The translations under genes and the position numbers were made by a program. From NCBI GenBank assembly GCA_029262695.1, contig JAJCYV010000022.1:1-49786 (forward strand): 49,786 nucleotides of DNA. Direction: 5' to 3'. Positions 16,809 to 25,231 of the stretch are shown piece after piece (position 1 is the stretch's first letter; each line of letters opens with the position of its first letter). The DNA comes from Chloroflexota bacterium (GTDB lineage Bacteria; Chloroflexota; Dehalococcoidia; SM23-28-2; RBG-16-64-32). Under the pieces are notes generated by a model. The model was given only the letters and a program-made list of their open reading frames with translations, was not told the DNA's origin and searched no databases.

Positions 16809-16820
16809 GAGGGTCATACC

Positions 16821-17627
16821 ATGCCCGCACTTCTGTACGAAAAGCGAGGCGAAATCGCCTACGTCACGCTGAACCGGCCCGAGGTTCACAACGCGATGGA
16901 CGCCGAGGTCATGGTCCGCCTGGCCGACGCGTGGCAGGACTTCGCCGCCGACGATTCTCTGCGCGTGGCGATCCTCACAGGCGCCGGCGAAAAGGCCTTC
17001 AGTGCCGGCGCTGACCTGCGCAAGTTGATCCCGCTCATGACCGGCGCCCGCGAGCCCGAGGACGAGTGGGACCGCAAGTTTCTCGAGAACCGCCGCATGA
17101 TGAACATCGGCCTCCTGCGCGGCTTCGAGCTGTACAAGCCCATCATCTCCGCTATTAACGGCTTCTGCCTGGCGGGCGGCACGGAGCTAATCCAGGCCAC
17201 CGACATCCGGATCGCCGCCACGCACGCCACCTTCGGGCTGACCGAAGTTAAGCGTGCCATCGTGCCCGGGGGCGGGTCGATGGCACGCTTGCCGCGGCAG
17301 ATTTCGTTCTGCAACGCAATGGAGGTGCTCCTGGTGGGAGACTCGATCGCAGCAGACGACGCCTACCGATTTGGCCTGATCAATCGCGTCGTCCCGGCTG
17401 AACGACTCATGGAGACGGCGGAGGAGTTCGCGCGCAAGATCTCTGAGAACGGACCGCTTGCCGTCCAGAAGATCAAGGAAACGGTACTCAAGGCTCTGGG
17501 CCGACCGACAGAGGAGGGGTTCGCGCTGGAGGATGAGGCCGTACGGGCGATCATCCGGACTGAGGACGCACGGGAGGGCCCAAGGGCTTTCGCCGAGAAG
17601 CGGAAACCCCGCTATGTGGGCCGATAG
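16821..17627 (+). CDS. Enoyl-CoA hydratase (crotonase-fold protein 4, both Glu kept)
   Basis: A 268-residue crotonase-family enzyme. Of the four in this operon, only this one keeps both residues used by classical enoyl-CoA hydratase: Glu in AGGTELIQATD (E144 position) and Glu in GLTEVKRAIVPGGG (E164 position). It is therefore the best candidate for hydrating the enoyl-CoA made by the acyl-CoA dehydrogenase gene 12 nt upstream. LNRPEVHNAMDAEV and AFSAGADLRKL confirm the fold. The ATG at 16821 has AGGAGGG upstream. It is the last clear gene of the operon. Confidence 0.92.
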   Translation: MPALLYEKRGEIAYVTLNRPEVHNAMDAEVMVRLADAWQDFAADDSLRVAILTGAGEKAFSAGADLRKLIPLMTGAREPEDEWDRKFLENRRMMNIGLLRGFELYKPIISAINGFCLAGGTELIQATDIRIAATHATFGLTEVKRAIVPGGGSMARLPRQISFCNAMEVLLVGDSIAADDAYRFGLINRVVPAERLMETAEEFARKISENGPLAVQKIKETVLKALGRPTEEGFALEDEAVRAIIRTEDAREGPRAFAEKRKPRYVGR

Positions 17628-17675
17628 CGTGAATCTCCCCTGAAGTGTCCGTATCTGGCGCCTGATCCGGAAATC

Positions 17676-17703
17676 GTGGGGCCGAATCCCACCGGGTCCT
17701 CCA
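17676..17703 (+). tRNA. tRNA-like 3' end fragment (probable remnant, not a functional tRNA)
   Basis: GTGGG (17676-17680), a 7-nt loop GCCGAAT, CCCAC (17688-17692), CGGGTCC, T and CCA look like a T-arm, 3' acceptor strand, discriminator and CCA. The T-loop departs from the usual TTCGAAT. No GGACCCG acceptor partner, D-arm or standard anticodon arm is found in the 75 nt upstream. It is best read as a degenerate 3' half, perhaps an old attachment site. The rest of 17628-17862 shows no gene. Confidence 0.35.
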
Positions 17704-17862
17704 CGCTTGTTCCCTATCAAGGCAAGGGCGCTGGTCGGGTTCGGCCCTACACCGCACTGGTCTTGCGCCCTACAGACACTAAGAATTGGCCGCTCCTATG
17801 TTAGTAGCGGGTACCTGGACCAAGAGCCCCCGAGCGGACGGAAACGAACGGGGCGTTCTTGA

Positions 17863-18129
17863 ATGGTCAGAACTCAATACCGCAAACCTCTCGACAGCGA
17901 GCAGGTTTCCGTTCCCACTGGCCAGGTCTTTGTCATCGCCGAGCGCTGTAAGGGCTGCCGCTTCTGCGTAGAGTTCTGCCCGGAGCAGGTTCTGGCGGAG
18001 TCCACGGGCATCAACGCCAAAGGCTATCACTATCCCGTGGTGGAGTCGGGCAAGGAAGACGCCTGCATCAACTGTGCGTTCTGCAAGCTCGTCTGCCCTG
18101 AATTCGCCATCTACACCGAGGAAACGTGA
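17863..18129 (+). CDS. korD: 2-oxoacid:ferredoxin oxidoreductase delta subunit (2[4Fe-4S] ferredoxin)
   Basis: An 88-residue ferredoxin with two [4Fe-4S] sites: CKGCRFCVEFCP and CINCAFCKLVCP. It leads the kor genes, and its TGA overlaps the next ATG (TGATG), so it belongs to the complex as the delta subunit, passing electrons from the TPP/FeS centre to ferredoxin. No strong ribosome site is seen upstream of the ATG. An operon promoter probably lies in 17628-17862, but I could not identify clear -35/-10 boxes. Confidence 0.88.
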   Translation: MVRTQYRKPLDSEQVSVPTGQVFVIAERCKGCRFCVEFCPEQVLAESTGINAKGYHYPVVESGKEDACINCAFCKLVCPEFAIYTEET

Positions 18130-19286
18130 TGGTCACCGCCGAAGCTGAGCCGCGCGTTCTAACCGGACAGCATTTCATGAACGGCGACATTGCCTTCGCG
18201 GAGGGGGCTCTGGCGGCTGGCTGCACCTTCTTCGCCGGCTACCCGATAACGCCATCAACTGAAGTCGCCGAGCGCCTCTCTCGGCGACTTCCCAAGCTGG
18301 GCGGCGTCTACGTCCAGATGGAGGACGAGCTGGCCTCGATTGCGGCCGTCCTGGGAGGCTCCTGGAGTGGGGCCAAGGCTATGACCGCCACGTCCGGGCC
18401 TGGCTTCACCCTCATGATGGAGAACTTCGGCCTCGGTGTGATGACCGAGACCCCATGCGTCATCATCGACGTCCAGCGCGGCGGTCCATCCACGGGGTTG
18501 CCGACGCTCGTCAGCCAGGCGGACGTGATGCAGGCGAAATGGGGCAGCCATGGAGATTACGAGCCCATCGCCTTCGCGCCGGCCTCACCACAGGAGATGT
18601 TCGATCTCGCGATCAGCGCCTTCAACGCCGCCGAGCGCTTCCGCATGCCCGTCTTCGTGATGGCCGATGAGTTAGTCGGTCATATGACCGAACGGGTGAC
18701 GATCCCATCAGAAGACCGCGTATCGATCGTCAACCGGAAGCGCGTTCCGGCTGGCAGCGAGGACCGGCTGTTCTACGCGGCGGACGAAGACCTGGTGCCG
18801 CCGATGCCGATAGCGGGCGAGGGTCACGCCTTCCACGTCACGGGCCTCACCCACGACGAACGCGGATACCCGGCCGGCGACCCGCTCGTTCACGACAGGC
18901 TTGTACGCCGCCTGACACACAAGGTCCAGATCCACGAAAAGGAGCTAACGCAGGTGGAAGAGCTAATGACTGAGGACGCCGAAGTGGTCGTCGTTGCGTA
19001 CGGCGCAATGTCCCGCTCCGCCCGGCAGGCCGTCATGGTGGCGCGGGAGCGTGGCATCAAGGCTGGTATGTTCCGGCCTATCACGCTCTGGCCGTTCCCC
19101 TTCAGGAAGCTTCGAGGACTGGCGAACCAGGTGAATCGCTTTGTCGTGGCCGAGATGAACCTCGGCCAGATCGCTCGCGAAGTAGAGCGGCACCTGCGCC
19201 GGCCTGCAACCTGGGTTACTCATGCCGGTGGCAAGATGATCCCTCCCGAGGAAGTGCTTCTGGCCCTTCAGGAGACCGCGCGATGA
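18129..19286 (+). CDS. korA: 2-oxoacid:ferredoxin oxidoreductase alpha subunit
   Basis: About 385 residues; alpha subunit of a four-subunit 2-oxoacid:ferredoxin oxidoreductase. The signature YPITPSTE is present near residue 40, followed by QMEDELASIAAVLGGSWSG and TSGPGFTLM, the pyrimidine-binding region. The C-terminal domain has AEVVVVAYGAMSRSARQAV and FRPITLWPFP. The complex oxidatively decarboxylates a 2-oxoacid with CoA, giving acyl-CoA, CO2 and reduced ferredoxin, or runs in reverse. 2-Oxoglutarate is the most likely substrate from the KorA-like layout, but branched or aryl oxoacids are possible. ATG at 18129 is preferred to GTG at 18126 because of spacing from GAGG (18118). Confidence 0.92.
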   Translation: MVTAEAEPRVLTGQHFMNGDIAFAEGALAAGCTFFAGYPITPSTEVAERLSRRLPKLGGVYVQMEDELASIAAVLGGSWSGAKAMTATSGPGFTLMMENFGLGVMTETPCVIIDVQRGGPSTGLPTLVSQADVMQAKWGSHGDYEPIAFAPASPQEMFDLAISAFNAAERFRMPVFVMADELVGHMTERVTIPSEDRVSIVNRKRVPAGSEDRLFYAADEDLVPPMPIAGEGHAFHVTGLTHDERGYPAGDPLVHDRLVRRLTHKVQIHEKELTQVEELMTEDAEVVVVAYGAMSRSARQAVMVARERGIKAGMFRPITLWPFPFRKLRGLANQVNRFVVAEMNLGQIAREVERHLRRPATWVTHAGGKMIPPEEVLLALQETAR

Positions 19287-20110
19287 GCGGCGAACTGATG
19301 GTCCAGGACCATCCCCTGGACGGACTCCTGCGAGCCGACCGCCTGCCCCACATCTGGTGCCCCGGCTGCGGCCTGGGGAGCATTATGTCCTGCCTGACCA
19401 GCGCGATTACCGAGTCCGGCACCGACCTGAATCAGCACGCCATCGTCTCCGGCATTGGCTGCACGGGCAGAGTCGCCGGCTACCTGAAACTCGATTCGTT
19501 CCATACGACCCACGGCCGCGCGATCCCCTTTGCCATCGGGCTCAAGCTCGCCAAGCCGGAGCTGGTCGTCACCGTCTTTAGCGGCGACGGCGATCTGTTC
19601 TCCATCGGCGGCAACCACTTCCTCCACGCCGCCCGCCGCAACATCGACATCAACGTCATCTGCGTCAACAACTTCAACTACGGAATGACCGGGGGCCAGT
19701 GCGGCCCCACGACGCCCACGGGCGCCCGCACCACGACGACACCCTTCGGCAACAGCGAGCCGGCCTTCAACCTCCCGCACCTCGCCGCCAGCCTGGGCGC
19801 CGTGTACGTTGCCCGCTGGACGTCACTCCACGTGCGCCAGGTACATCACTCAATGCTGAACGCAATCCGCAAGCCGGGGTTCACGTTCATCGAGGTCATC
19901 TCTCCCTGCCCCGTCGGCTTCGGCAAGTCCAACGAGATCGGTGAGGGCCTGGACGAGATGCGCATGTACCGGACCAACTCCGTTGTCGATCCTGATGCGG
20001 ACCTGGCTAATGCCGGCATCGACATGCAGAGGGACTCGCCGATTGTGCTTGGCGACTTCGTGGATATCGAGCGGCCAGTTTTCGCCCCGAGCGGAGTAGA
20101 CAGAGGATGA
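19283..20110 (+). CDS. korB: 2-oxoacid:ferredoxin oxidoreductase beta subunit (TPP-binding)
   Basis: A 275-residue beta subunit. The cysteine motif IWCPGCGLGSIM and IGCTGR lie in the N-terminal half. The TPP-binding motif is SGDGDLFSIGGNH, and VNNFNYGMTGGQ continues it. Its start overlaps the alpha-subunit stop by 4 nt (ATGA), and its stop overlaps the gamma start in the same way, so the subunits are translationally coupled. Length is typical of KorB, shorter than pyruvate-specific fused enzymes. Confidence 0.93.
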   Translation: MSGELMVQDHPLDGLLRADRLPHIWCPGCGLGSIMSCLTSAITESGTDLNQHAIVSGIGCTGRVAGYLKLDSFHTTHGRAIPFAIGLKLAKPELVVTVFSGDGDLFSIGGNHFLHAARRNIDINVICVNNFNYGMTGGQCGPTTPTGARTTTTPFGNSEPAFNLPHLAASLGAVYVARWTSLHVRQVHHSMLNAIRKPGFTFIEVISPCPVGFGKSNEIGEGLDEMRMYRTNSVVDPDADLANAGIDMQRDSPIVLGDFVDIERPVFAPSGVDRG

Positions 20111-20661
20111 GACAGGAGATCCAGCTGGCAGGCTTCGGCGGACAGGGCATCATTCTTGCCGGGTTCGTACTCGGCCGCGCCGCCTCCATTTACGACGGCA
20201 AAGAGGCCGTCTTCACGCAGTCCTACGGCCCGGAGGCACGTGGCGGCGCCTGTGCAGCCGAGGTCGTGATCAGCGACGGACCCATCGACTACCCGCTGGT
20301 CACACGCCCCGACCTGGTCGTCTGCATGTCCCAGGAGGCGTACAGCAAGTACGGCGTGGCCCTCGCCGACGGCGCCGAGCTGATCATCGACAGCGATCTC
20401 GTGGAGGCCGGCAGCAACGGGATCAAGCGCCTGCCCGCGATGCGCCTGGCGACCGACCTGGGGAACCGCATGGCGGCCAACGTCGTGATGCTCGGATTCC
20501 TCGCCAGCGTCACGGGCGTGGTCAGCCGGGAGGCGTTAGAGCAGTCGGTTCGCGAAACCGTCAAGCCGCGCCTCCTGGAACTCAACATGAGCGCGCTGAA
20601 GACGGGGTTTGAATACGGGCTGAGCGAGAGTTCAGCCAACCAACAGAAAGCGGCGACATGA
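20107..20661 (+). CDS. korC: 2-oxoacid:ferredoxin oxidoreductase gamma subunit
   Basis: A 184-residue gamma subunit. The N-terminal signature EIQLAGFGGQGIILAG and the conserved YGPEARGG are characteristic. Four-nt overlaps join it to KorB before it and to the Hdr-like fusion after it. This arrangement places the oxidoreductase and the Hdr protein in one transcript, which suggests that reduced ferredoxin made by Kor is a substrate of the Hdr module. Confidence 0.93.
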   Translation: MRQEIQLAGFGGQGIILAGFVLGRAASIYDGKEAVFTQSYGPEARGGACAAEVVISDGPIDYPLVTRPDLVVCMSQEAYSKYGVALADGAELIIDSDLVEAGSNGIKRLPAMRLATDLGNRMAANVVMLGFLASVTGVVSREALEQSVRETVKPRLLELNMSALKTGFEYGLSESSANQQKAAT

Positions 20662-23600
20662 GCGATTCAGTAATCATCATCGGTGGCGGCATCGCAGGGG
20701 TGCAGGCATCTCTAGACCTGGCGGAGGCCGGCGCCCGGGTCGTCATCGTAGAGAAGGGGCCATCCATCGGCGGGAAGATGGCCGCGCTGGACAAGAACTT
20801 CCCTACTCTCGACTGCTCCGTCTGCATCGAGGCACCGAAGCTTTCCGAGGTCGGCGAGCACCCGAACATCGAAGTGCTCAACAACGCCGAAGTCACGCGC
20901 GTCGAGGGAGAGGCCGGCAACTTCACTGTGACGATCCACCAGAAGGCGGGGTTCGTCACCGACGAGTGCACCCGTTGCGGCGAATGCGAGCCGGTCTGCC
21001 CTGTGCCTCTGGCCAACGAGTTCGACGCCGCGATGGCGTCCCGCAAGGCAGTCTATACGCCATATCCGCAGGCCGTTCCCGGCGCTTACGTCATCGACAT
21101 CGAGAACTGTCTGAACGAGCCGCCCAACTACTGGCCCTGCCATCGCTGCGCGGAGGTCTGTCCTCCGCAGTGCATCGATTTCAGCATGCCGCTGCAGGCC
21201 GATCTGGAACGCCAGGCCGGTGCGATCATCGTCAGCGCCGGCTTCGAATCGATGGATGCCTCGCGCCTGGGGGAGTATGGCTACGGAACGCACCCCGACA
21301 TCCTGACGGCGATGGAGTTCGAGCGCCTCCTGACGTCCGCCGGGCCGACTGGCGGCGAGATCGTCCGGCCTTCGAACGGCGAGCACCCTAAGAATATCGC
21401 TTTCGTGCTCTGCGTCGGCTCCCGGGACCAGCGCTTCTTCAAGTACTGCTCTCGCTTCTGTTGCATGTACTCCATCAAGCACGCCTTCCAGGCACTCGAC
21501 CACGGCGTCCCCGACGTCACGGTCCTTTACATGGACGTACGCGCCTACGGAAAGGGGTTCGACGCCTTCTGGAAACGGACCGAGGAAGAGGGCGCGAAGT
21601 TCGTGCACGGCCGCCCGTCCCGCATCACGCCCGGCGAAGACAACCTGACCGTCCGCTTTGAGGACGTCAGCGAGAGCCGCATCGAGGAGCAAGACTTCGA
21701 CATGGTCGTGCTCGCCACCGCCGTCCAGGCGCCCGAGGGGCTTGGCGACCTTGGCGCGACGCTCGGTCTCGAGCTGGGCGAAGACGGCTTCCTTCGCGCC
21801 GAGGAAACCGGGTTCGGCCTCATCGGCAGCTCGCAGCCGGGAATCTACCTGGCGGGTTGCGCCGGCGGACCCAAGGACATCCCCGACAGCGTCGCCGAGG
21901 CAAGCGGCGCCGCCGCCGCAGCACTCATCCACCTCGAAGAGCGCTCATGGCCGGAGATCGAAGCGGCCGAGCCGATAACCGACCTCGATCAACCCCGAGT
22001 CGGAGTCTTCGTCTGCCACTGCGGCAGCAACATCGCCGGCGTCGTGGACGTCGACCGCGTGGTCGAATTCGCCACGAAGCTGCCGAACGTCGTCTACGCG
22101 CAGGACCAGAAGTTCTCGTGCGCCGGCAACACCCAGGGAGAGATCGTCGACCGCATTCGGGAGCAAGGCGTAAACCGCCTCGTCATCGCCGCCTGCTCAC
22201 CGAAGACCCATGAGGGGACGTTCCGCCGGGTCTGCTTCAAGGCCGGGCTGAACCCGTACCTGCTGGAGATGGTCAACCTCCGCAATCAGGACTCGTGGGT
22301 GCATAAGGCGGACAGGGACGACGCCACGTACAAGGCGATGGATATGGTCAAGATGGGCGTCGAGAAGGCGGCCCTGCTCGTGCCCCTCGAAACGACAAGA
22401 CAGCCGATGGTACAGGCGGCCATCGTCATCGGCGGCGGCATCGCCGGAATGGTCGCGAGCACGAACCTCGCGGACCAGGGCTACGAGACTCATCTCATCG
22501 AGCGAGAATCCGAGCTTGGCGGGGTGCTCCGCCACCTCGACGAGATCGCACCGGCCGGACTCAGCGCGCACGAGATTCTCAAGCATCAGCGCGCGGAGCT
22601 ACTGCGTTCCGGCGTCAAGGTGCACGCCGGCGTGGAGGTCGAGCACATCGGCGGACACATCGGCGACTTCAACGCTCGTCTCTCAGACGGTGAGGAGATC
22701 GCAGCGGGCGCCGTTGTGCTGGCGATGGGCGCCGAGCCGCATGAGCCGGTTGAGTTCGACGGCACCGCCCTGCAAACGGTCACGAACCTTGAACTGGAAG
22801 GCCTCTGGCCGGAAGTCCCCGGCGACCGCGTCACGGTGGTGGGCTGCGTTGGCTCCCGTGACGATGGCGCCGGCTGCTCCCGCTACTGCTGTGAGTCGAT
22901 GATCGGCCAGGCTATTCGCTTGCGAGAGATGGGCAAGAAGGTGCGCGTTCTGTACCGGGACATCCGGACCTTCAGCCGGCAGGCGGAGGAGTCTTACGAA
23001 GAGGCCGCGCGCAAGGGCGTGCAGTTCGTCCGCTACCCCGACGTGCCGGCTCAGCAGGCCCTGCGCATCAAGGCAGACTCCGTCATCGTCCACGACGAAC
23101 TGCTCGGCGCCGACGTGAAGATCCCGACCGACCTGCTGGTCCTCGCGCTCGGCCTGAAGCCACCGACGGAAGAGGTCTCGTCTCAGCTCAAGGTATCGCG
23201 CAGCGAAGACGGGTTCCTCCTTGAGAAGCACCCGAAGCTGGGCCCCGTCGAAGCCGGCTCGCCCGGCATCTTCCTCGCCGGAGCCGTGCAGGGCCCCAAG
23301 GACGTGCGCGAGTCTCTGGCCCAGGGGTTGGCGACAGCCTCGAAGGCGGCGTCGCTTCTGGCGAAGGACCACATCGAAAAGGAGCCGATCACCGCTCAGC
23401 TGGACATCGACAAGTGCATCTTCTGCGGTCGCTGCGTTCCGGTCTGTCCCTTCGGCGCGATCGAGATGCTCGGCCCGGTCAAGGAAGGACCTATCAGCTT
23501 CATCGAGGCCGCCTGCCAGGGCTGCGGCACCTGCGCCGCGGAGTGCAAGCCCGAAGCCATAACGATGCCCTATTTCACGAAAGAGCAGATCCTCGCCCAA

Positions 23601-24041
23601 ATCGAGGCTGCGCTCGCGGACCGCGCGGAGGAGAAGGTCCTCGTCTTCGCCTGCAACTGGTGCTCCTACGCCGGCGCCGATCAGGCCGGCGTCGAGAAGA
23701 TCCAGTATCCGAGTTCGGCGCGCATCATCCGCGCGATGTGCTCCGGGCGCATTGAGGAAGACTTCATCGCCCGCGCCTTCGACCTCGGAGCAGGCGCCGT
23801 GCTCGTCACCGGTTGCCGGCTAACGGAGAAGGGGTCCGACTGCCACTACATCGACGCCAACGTCCACACGCAGAAGCGGTTCACCTTCTGGCAACGGAAG
23901 TTCGAGCGGAAGGGGATCGAGCCGGAGCGCCTGCAACTTCAGTGGATCTCCGCTGCCGAAGGACGGGAGTTCGCGGCCAAGATACGCGAGATGGACGGGT
24001 ACCTGCACAGCCGCACCAAGGAAACGGTGGCAACGTCATGA
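20658..24041 (+). CDS. HdrA-HdrA-MvhD fusion (QmoA/QmoB-like) flavin/FeS electron-transfer protein
   Basis: An 1127-residue fusion. Half one (about 1-430) is HdrA-like: FAD motif GGGIAG (9-14), C53-x2-C56, four-Cys cluster 104-114 (CTRCGECEPVC) and a second Cys set (151, 161, 164, 168). Half two (about 448-905) restarts with an HdrA N-terminal domain (VFVCHCGSNIAG), then a second FAD fold (GGGIAG, 592-597). Two [4Fe-4S] sites follow (920-930 and 953-963). The last 130 residues (about 993-1112) match MvhD, with C999, C1002, C1028, C1053 and C1062. In sulfate reducers QmoA and QmoB are separate; here both are one chain. HdrA flavins are the sites of electron bifurcation in methanogens. Coupling ferredoxin, Etf and a disulfide or quinone partner is inferred from neighbours. 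Confidence 0.9.
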   Translation: MSDSVIIIGGGIAGVQASLDLAEAGARVVIVEKGPSIGGKMAALDKNFPTLDCSVCIEAPKLSEVGEHPNIEVLNNAEVTRVEGEAGNFTVTIHQKAGFVTDECTRCGECEPVCPVPLANEFDAAMASRKAVYTPYPQAVPGAYVIDIENCLNEPPNYWPCHRCAEVCPPQCIDFSMPLQADLERQAGAIIVSAGFESMDASRLGEYGYGTHPDILTAMEFERLLTSAGPTGGEIVRPSNGEHPKNIAFVLCVGSRDQRFFKYCSRFCCMYSIKHAFQALDHGVPDVTVLYMDVRAYGKGFDAFWKRTEEEGAKFVHGRPSRITPGEDNLTVRFEDVSESRIEEQDFDMVVLATAVQAPEGLGDLGATLGLELGEDGFLRAEETGFGLIGSSQPGIYLAGCAGGPKDIPDSVAEASGAAAAALIHLEERSWPEIEAAEPITDLDQPRVGVFVCHCGSNIAGVVDVDRVVEFATKLPNVVYAQDQKFSCAGNTQGEIVDRIREQGVNRLVIAACSPKTHEGTFRRVCFKAGLNPYLLEMVNLRNQDSWVHKADRDDATYKAMDMVKMGVEKAALLVPLETTRQPMVQAAIVIGGGIAGMVASTNLADQGYETHLIERESELGGVLRHLDEIAPAGLSAHEILKHQRAELLRSGVKVHAGVEVEHIGGHIGDFNARLSDGEEIAAGAVVLAMGAEPHEPVEFDGTALQTVTNLELEGLWPEVPGDRVTVVGCVGSRDDGAGCSRYCCESMIGQAIRLREMGKKVRVLYRDIRTFSRQAEESYEEAARKGVQFVRYPDVPAQQALRIKADSVIVHDELLGADVKIPTDLLVLALGLKPPTEEVSSQLKVSRSEDGFLLEKHPKLGPVEAGSPGIFLAGAVQGPKDVRESLAQGLATASKAASLLAKDHIEKEPITAQLDIDKCIFCGRCVPVCPFGAIEMLGPVKEGPISFIEAACQGCGTCAAECKPEAITMPYFTKEQILAQIEAALADRAEEKVLVFACNWCSYAGADQAGVEKIQYPSSARIIRAMCSGRIEEDFIARAFDLGAGAVLVTGCRLTEKGSDCHYIDANVHTQKRFTFWQRKFERKGIEPERLQLQWISAAEGREFAAKIREMDGYLHSRTKETVATS

Positions 24042-25231
24042 AGCAGACGGGAACGAGCTCAGCCACGCCTTCGGCGACACGCCCGGTGACGCTGGACGAC
24101 GCTCTCTGGGAGCGCGTCATGGCAGCGACCGACGGCGCCATCGCGCCCTGCTACCAGTGCGGCGTCTGTACCGCCAGCTGTCCGTGGGGCCTCCTTCAGG
24201 ACGAGCCCGCCAACGTCCGCATGCTGATGCGCCGCGCCCAGCTGGGCGTCGCCCAGACGGACGGCGAGATGTGGTGGTGCACGACCTGCCGCGCCTGCGA
24301 GGAGCAGTGCCCGCGGGGAGTACCGATCGCGGAGGTAATGCTGGCGCTCAGGAAGCTCGCCTGGCAGGACGGCCACGTGCCGAAGGGCCTATCGCCTGTC
24401 ATGTGGTCGCTCCACTGGGACGGCAACCCGTGGCGCGGCCCGCCTTCACAACGGGCCGACTGGTCGCGGGGGATGGACATACCGGCGTTCACCGCCTCAA
24501 CAGATGTCCTCCTCTACGCCGGTTGCACGTGCTCATACGACAACCGCTCTCAGAAGGTGGCCCGCGCCCTGGCCGGGATCTTCGAGGCCTCCGAAGTGTC
24601 CTTTGGAACGCTCGGCGAAGACGAACCGTGTTGTGGTGACGCCGCGTATGCGCTCGGCCAGCACGACTACCTGAACCAGATCGTCGAGGCGAACACGCAG
24701 CGATTCGAGGAGGCCGGCGTGCGGACCCTGGTGACGGCCTCTCCGCACTGCTACGACATGTTTCTCAACCACCATCCGCCGCGCGACGGCTTCCAGCCGC
24801 TGCACTACACGCAGTACCTCGCGCAGCTGATCAGGGAGGGGAGCCTCTCCTTTGACAGCGACTATCCCATCCGCGCCACGTACCACGATCCCTGCTACCT
24901 GGGCCGGCGAAACGACGTCTACGACGCGCCGCGAGAGGTGCTCGCCGCAATACCGGGTCTAGAGCTGACGGAGATGCCACAGAGCCGCGCGGACGCCCTC
25001 TGCTGCGGCGGCGGCGGCGGGCGCATGTGGATGGACACCAAGGTAGGCGAGCGGTTCTCAGACTTGCGCGCGAAGGAGGCGGTCGAAACCGGCGCGGACG
25101 TGCTCGTTACCGCCTGCCCGCACTGCATCGCCTGTCTGGAGGACAGCATCAAGCAGACCGATAGCGGCATGCGGGTCATCGACGTCGCGGAGCTGGTTGC
25201 GGAGGCGGTAGCCGGGACGAGCGAGGAATGA
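24038..25231 (+). CDS. Fused HdrC-HdrB-like (HdrD-type) iron-sulfur protein
   Basis: A 397-residue protein. The N-terminal HdrC part has two [4Fe-4S] motifs: C38, C41, C44, C48 (CYQCGVCTASCP) and C81, C84, C87, C91 (CTTCRACEEQCP). The C-terminal HdrB part has two CCG domains: C163, C198-C199, C238, and C286, C322-C323, C360, C363. In Hdr these bind the noncubane cluster that handles CoM-S-S-CoB; in bacteria the partner is usually another thiol, sulfur compound or quinone. No membrane helix is present, so it is soluble, unlike GlpC-NarI or HdrE-linked forms. It overlaps the HdrA fusion by 4 nt and EtfA by 4 nt. ATG 24038 is chosen; a longer frame upstream lies inside the HdrA fusion. Confidence 0.9.
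   Translation: MKQTGTSSATPSATRPVTLDDALWERVMAATDGAIAPCYQCGVCTASCPWGLLQDEPANVRMLMRRAQLGVAQTDGEMWWCTTCRACEEQCPRGVPIAEVMLALRKLAWQDGHVPKGLSPVMWSLHWDGNPWRGPPSQRADWSRGMDIPAFTASTDVLLYAGCTCSYDNRSQKVARALAGIFEASEVSFGTLGEDEPCCGDAAYALGQHDYLNQIVEANTQRFEEAGVRTLVTASPHCYDMFLNHHPPRDGFQPLHYTQYLAQLIREGSLSFDSDYPIRATYHDPCYLGRRNDVYDAPREVLAAIPGLELTEMPQSRADALCCGGGGGRMWMDTKVGERFSDLRAKEAVETGADVLVTACPHCIACLEDSIKQTDSGMRVIDVAELVAEAVAGTSEE

Noticed and set aside
17628..17703. Complete tRNA gene
   Set aside because: Only the T-arm and 3' acceptor strand are present; no matching 5' acceptor, D-arm or standard anticodon loop was found.
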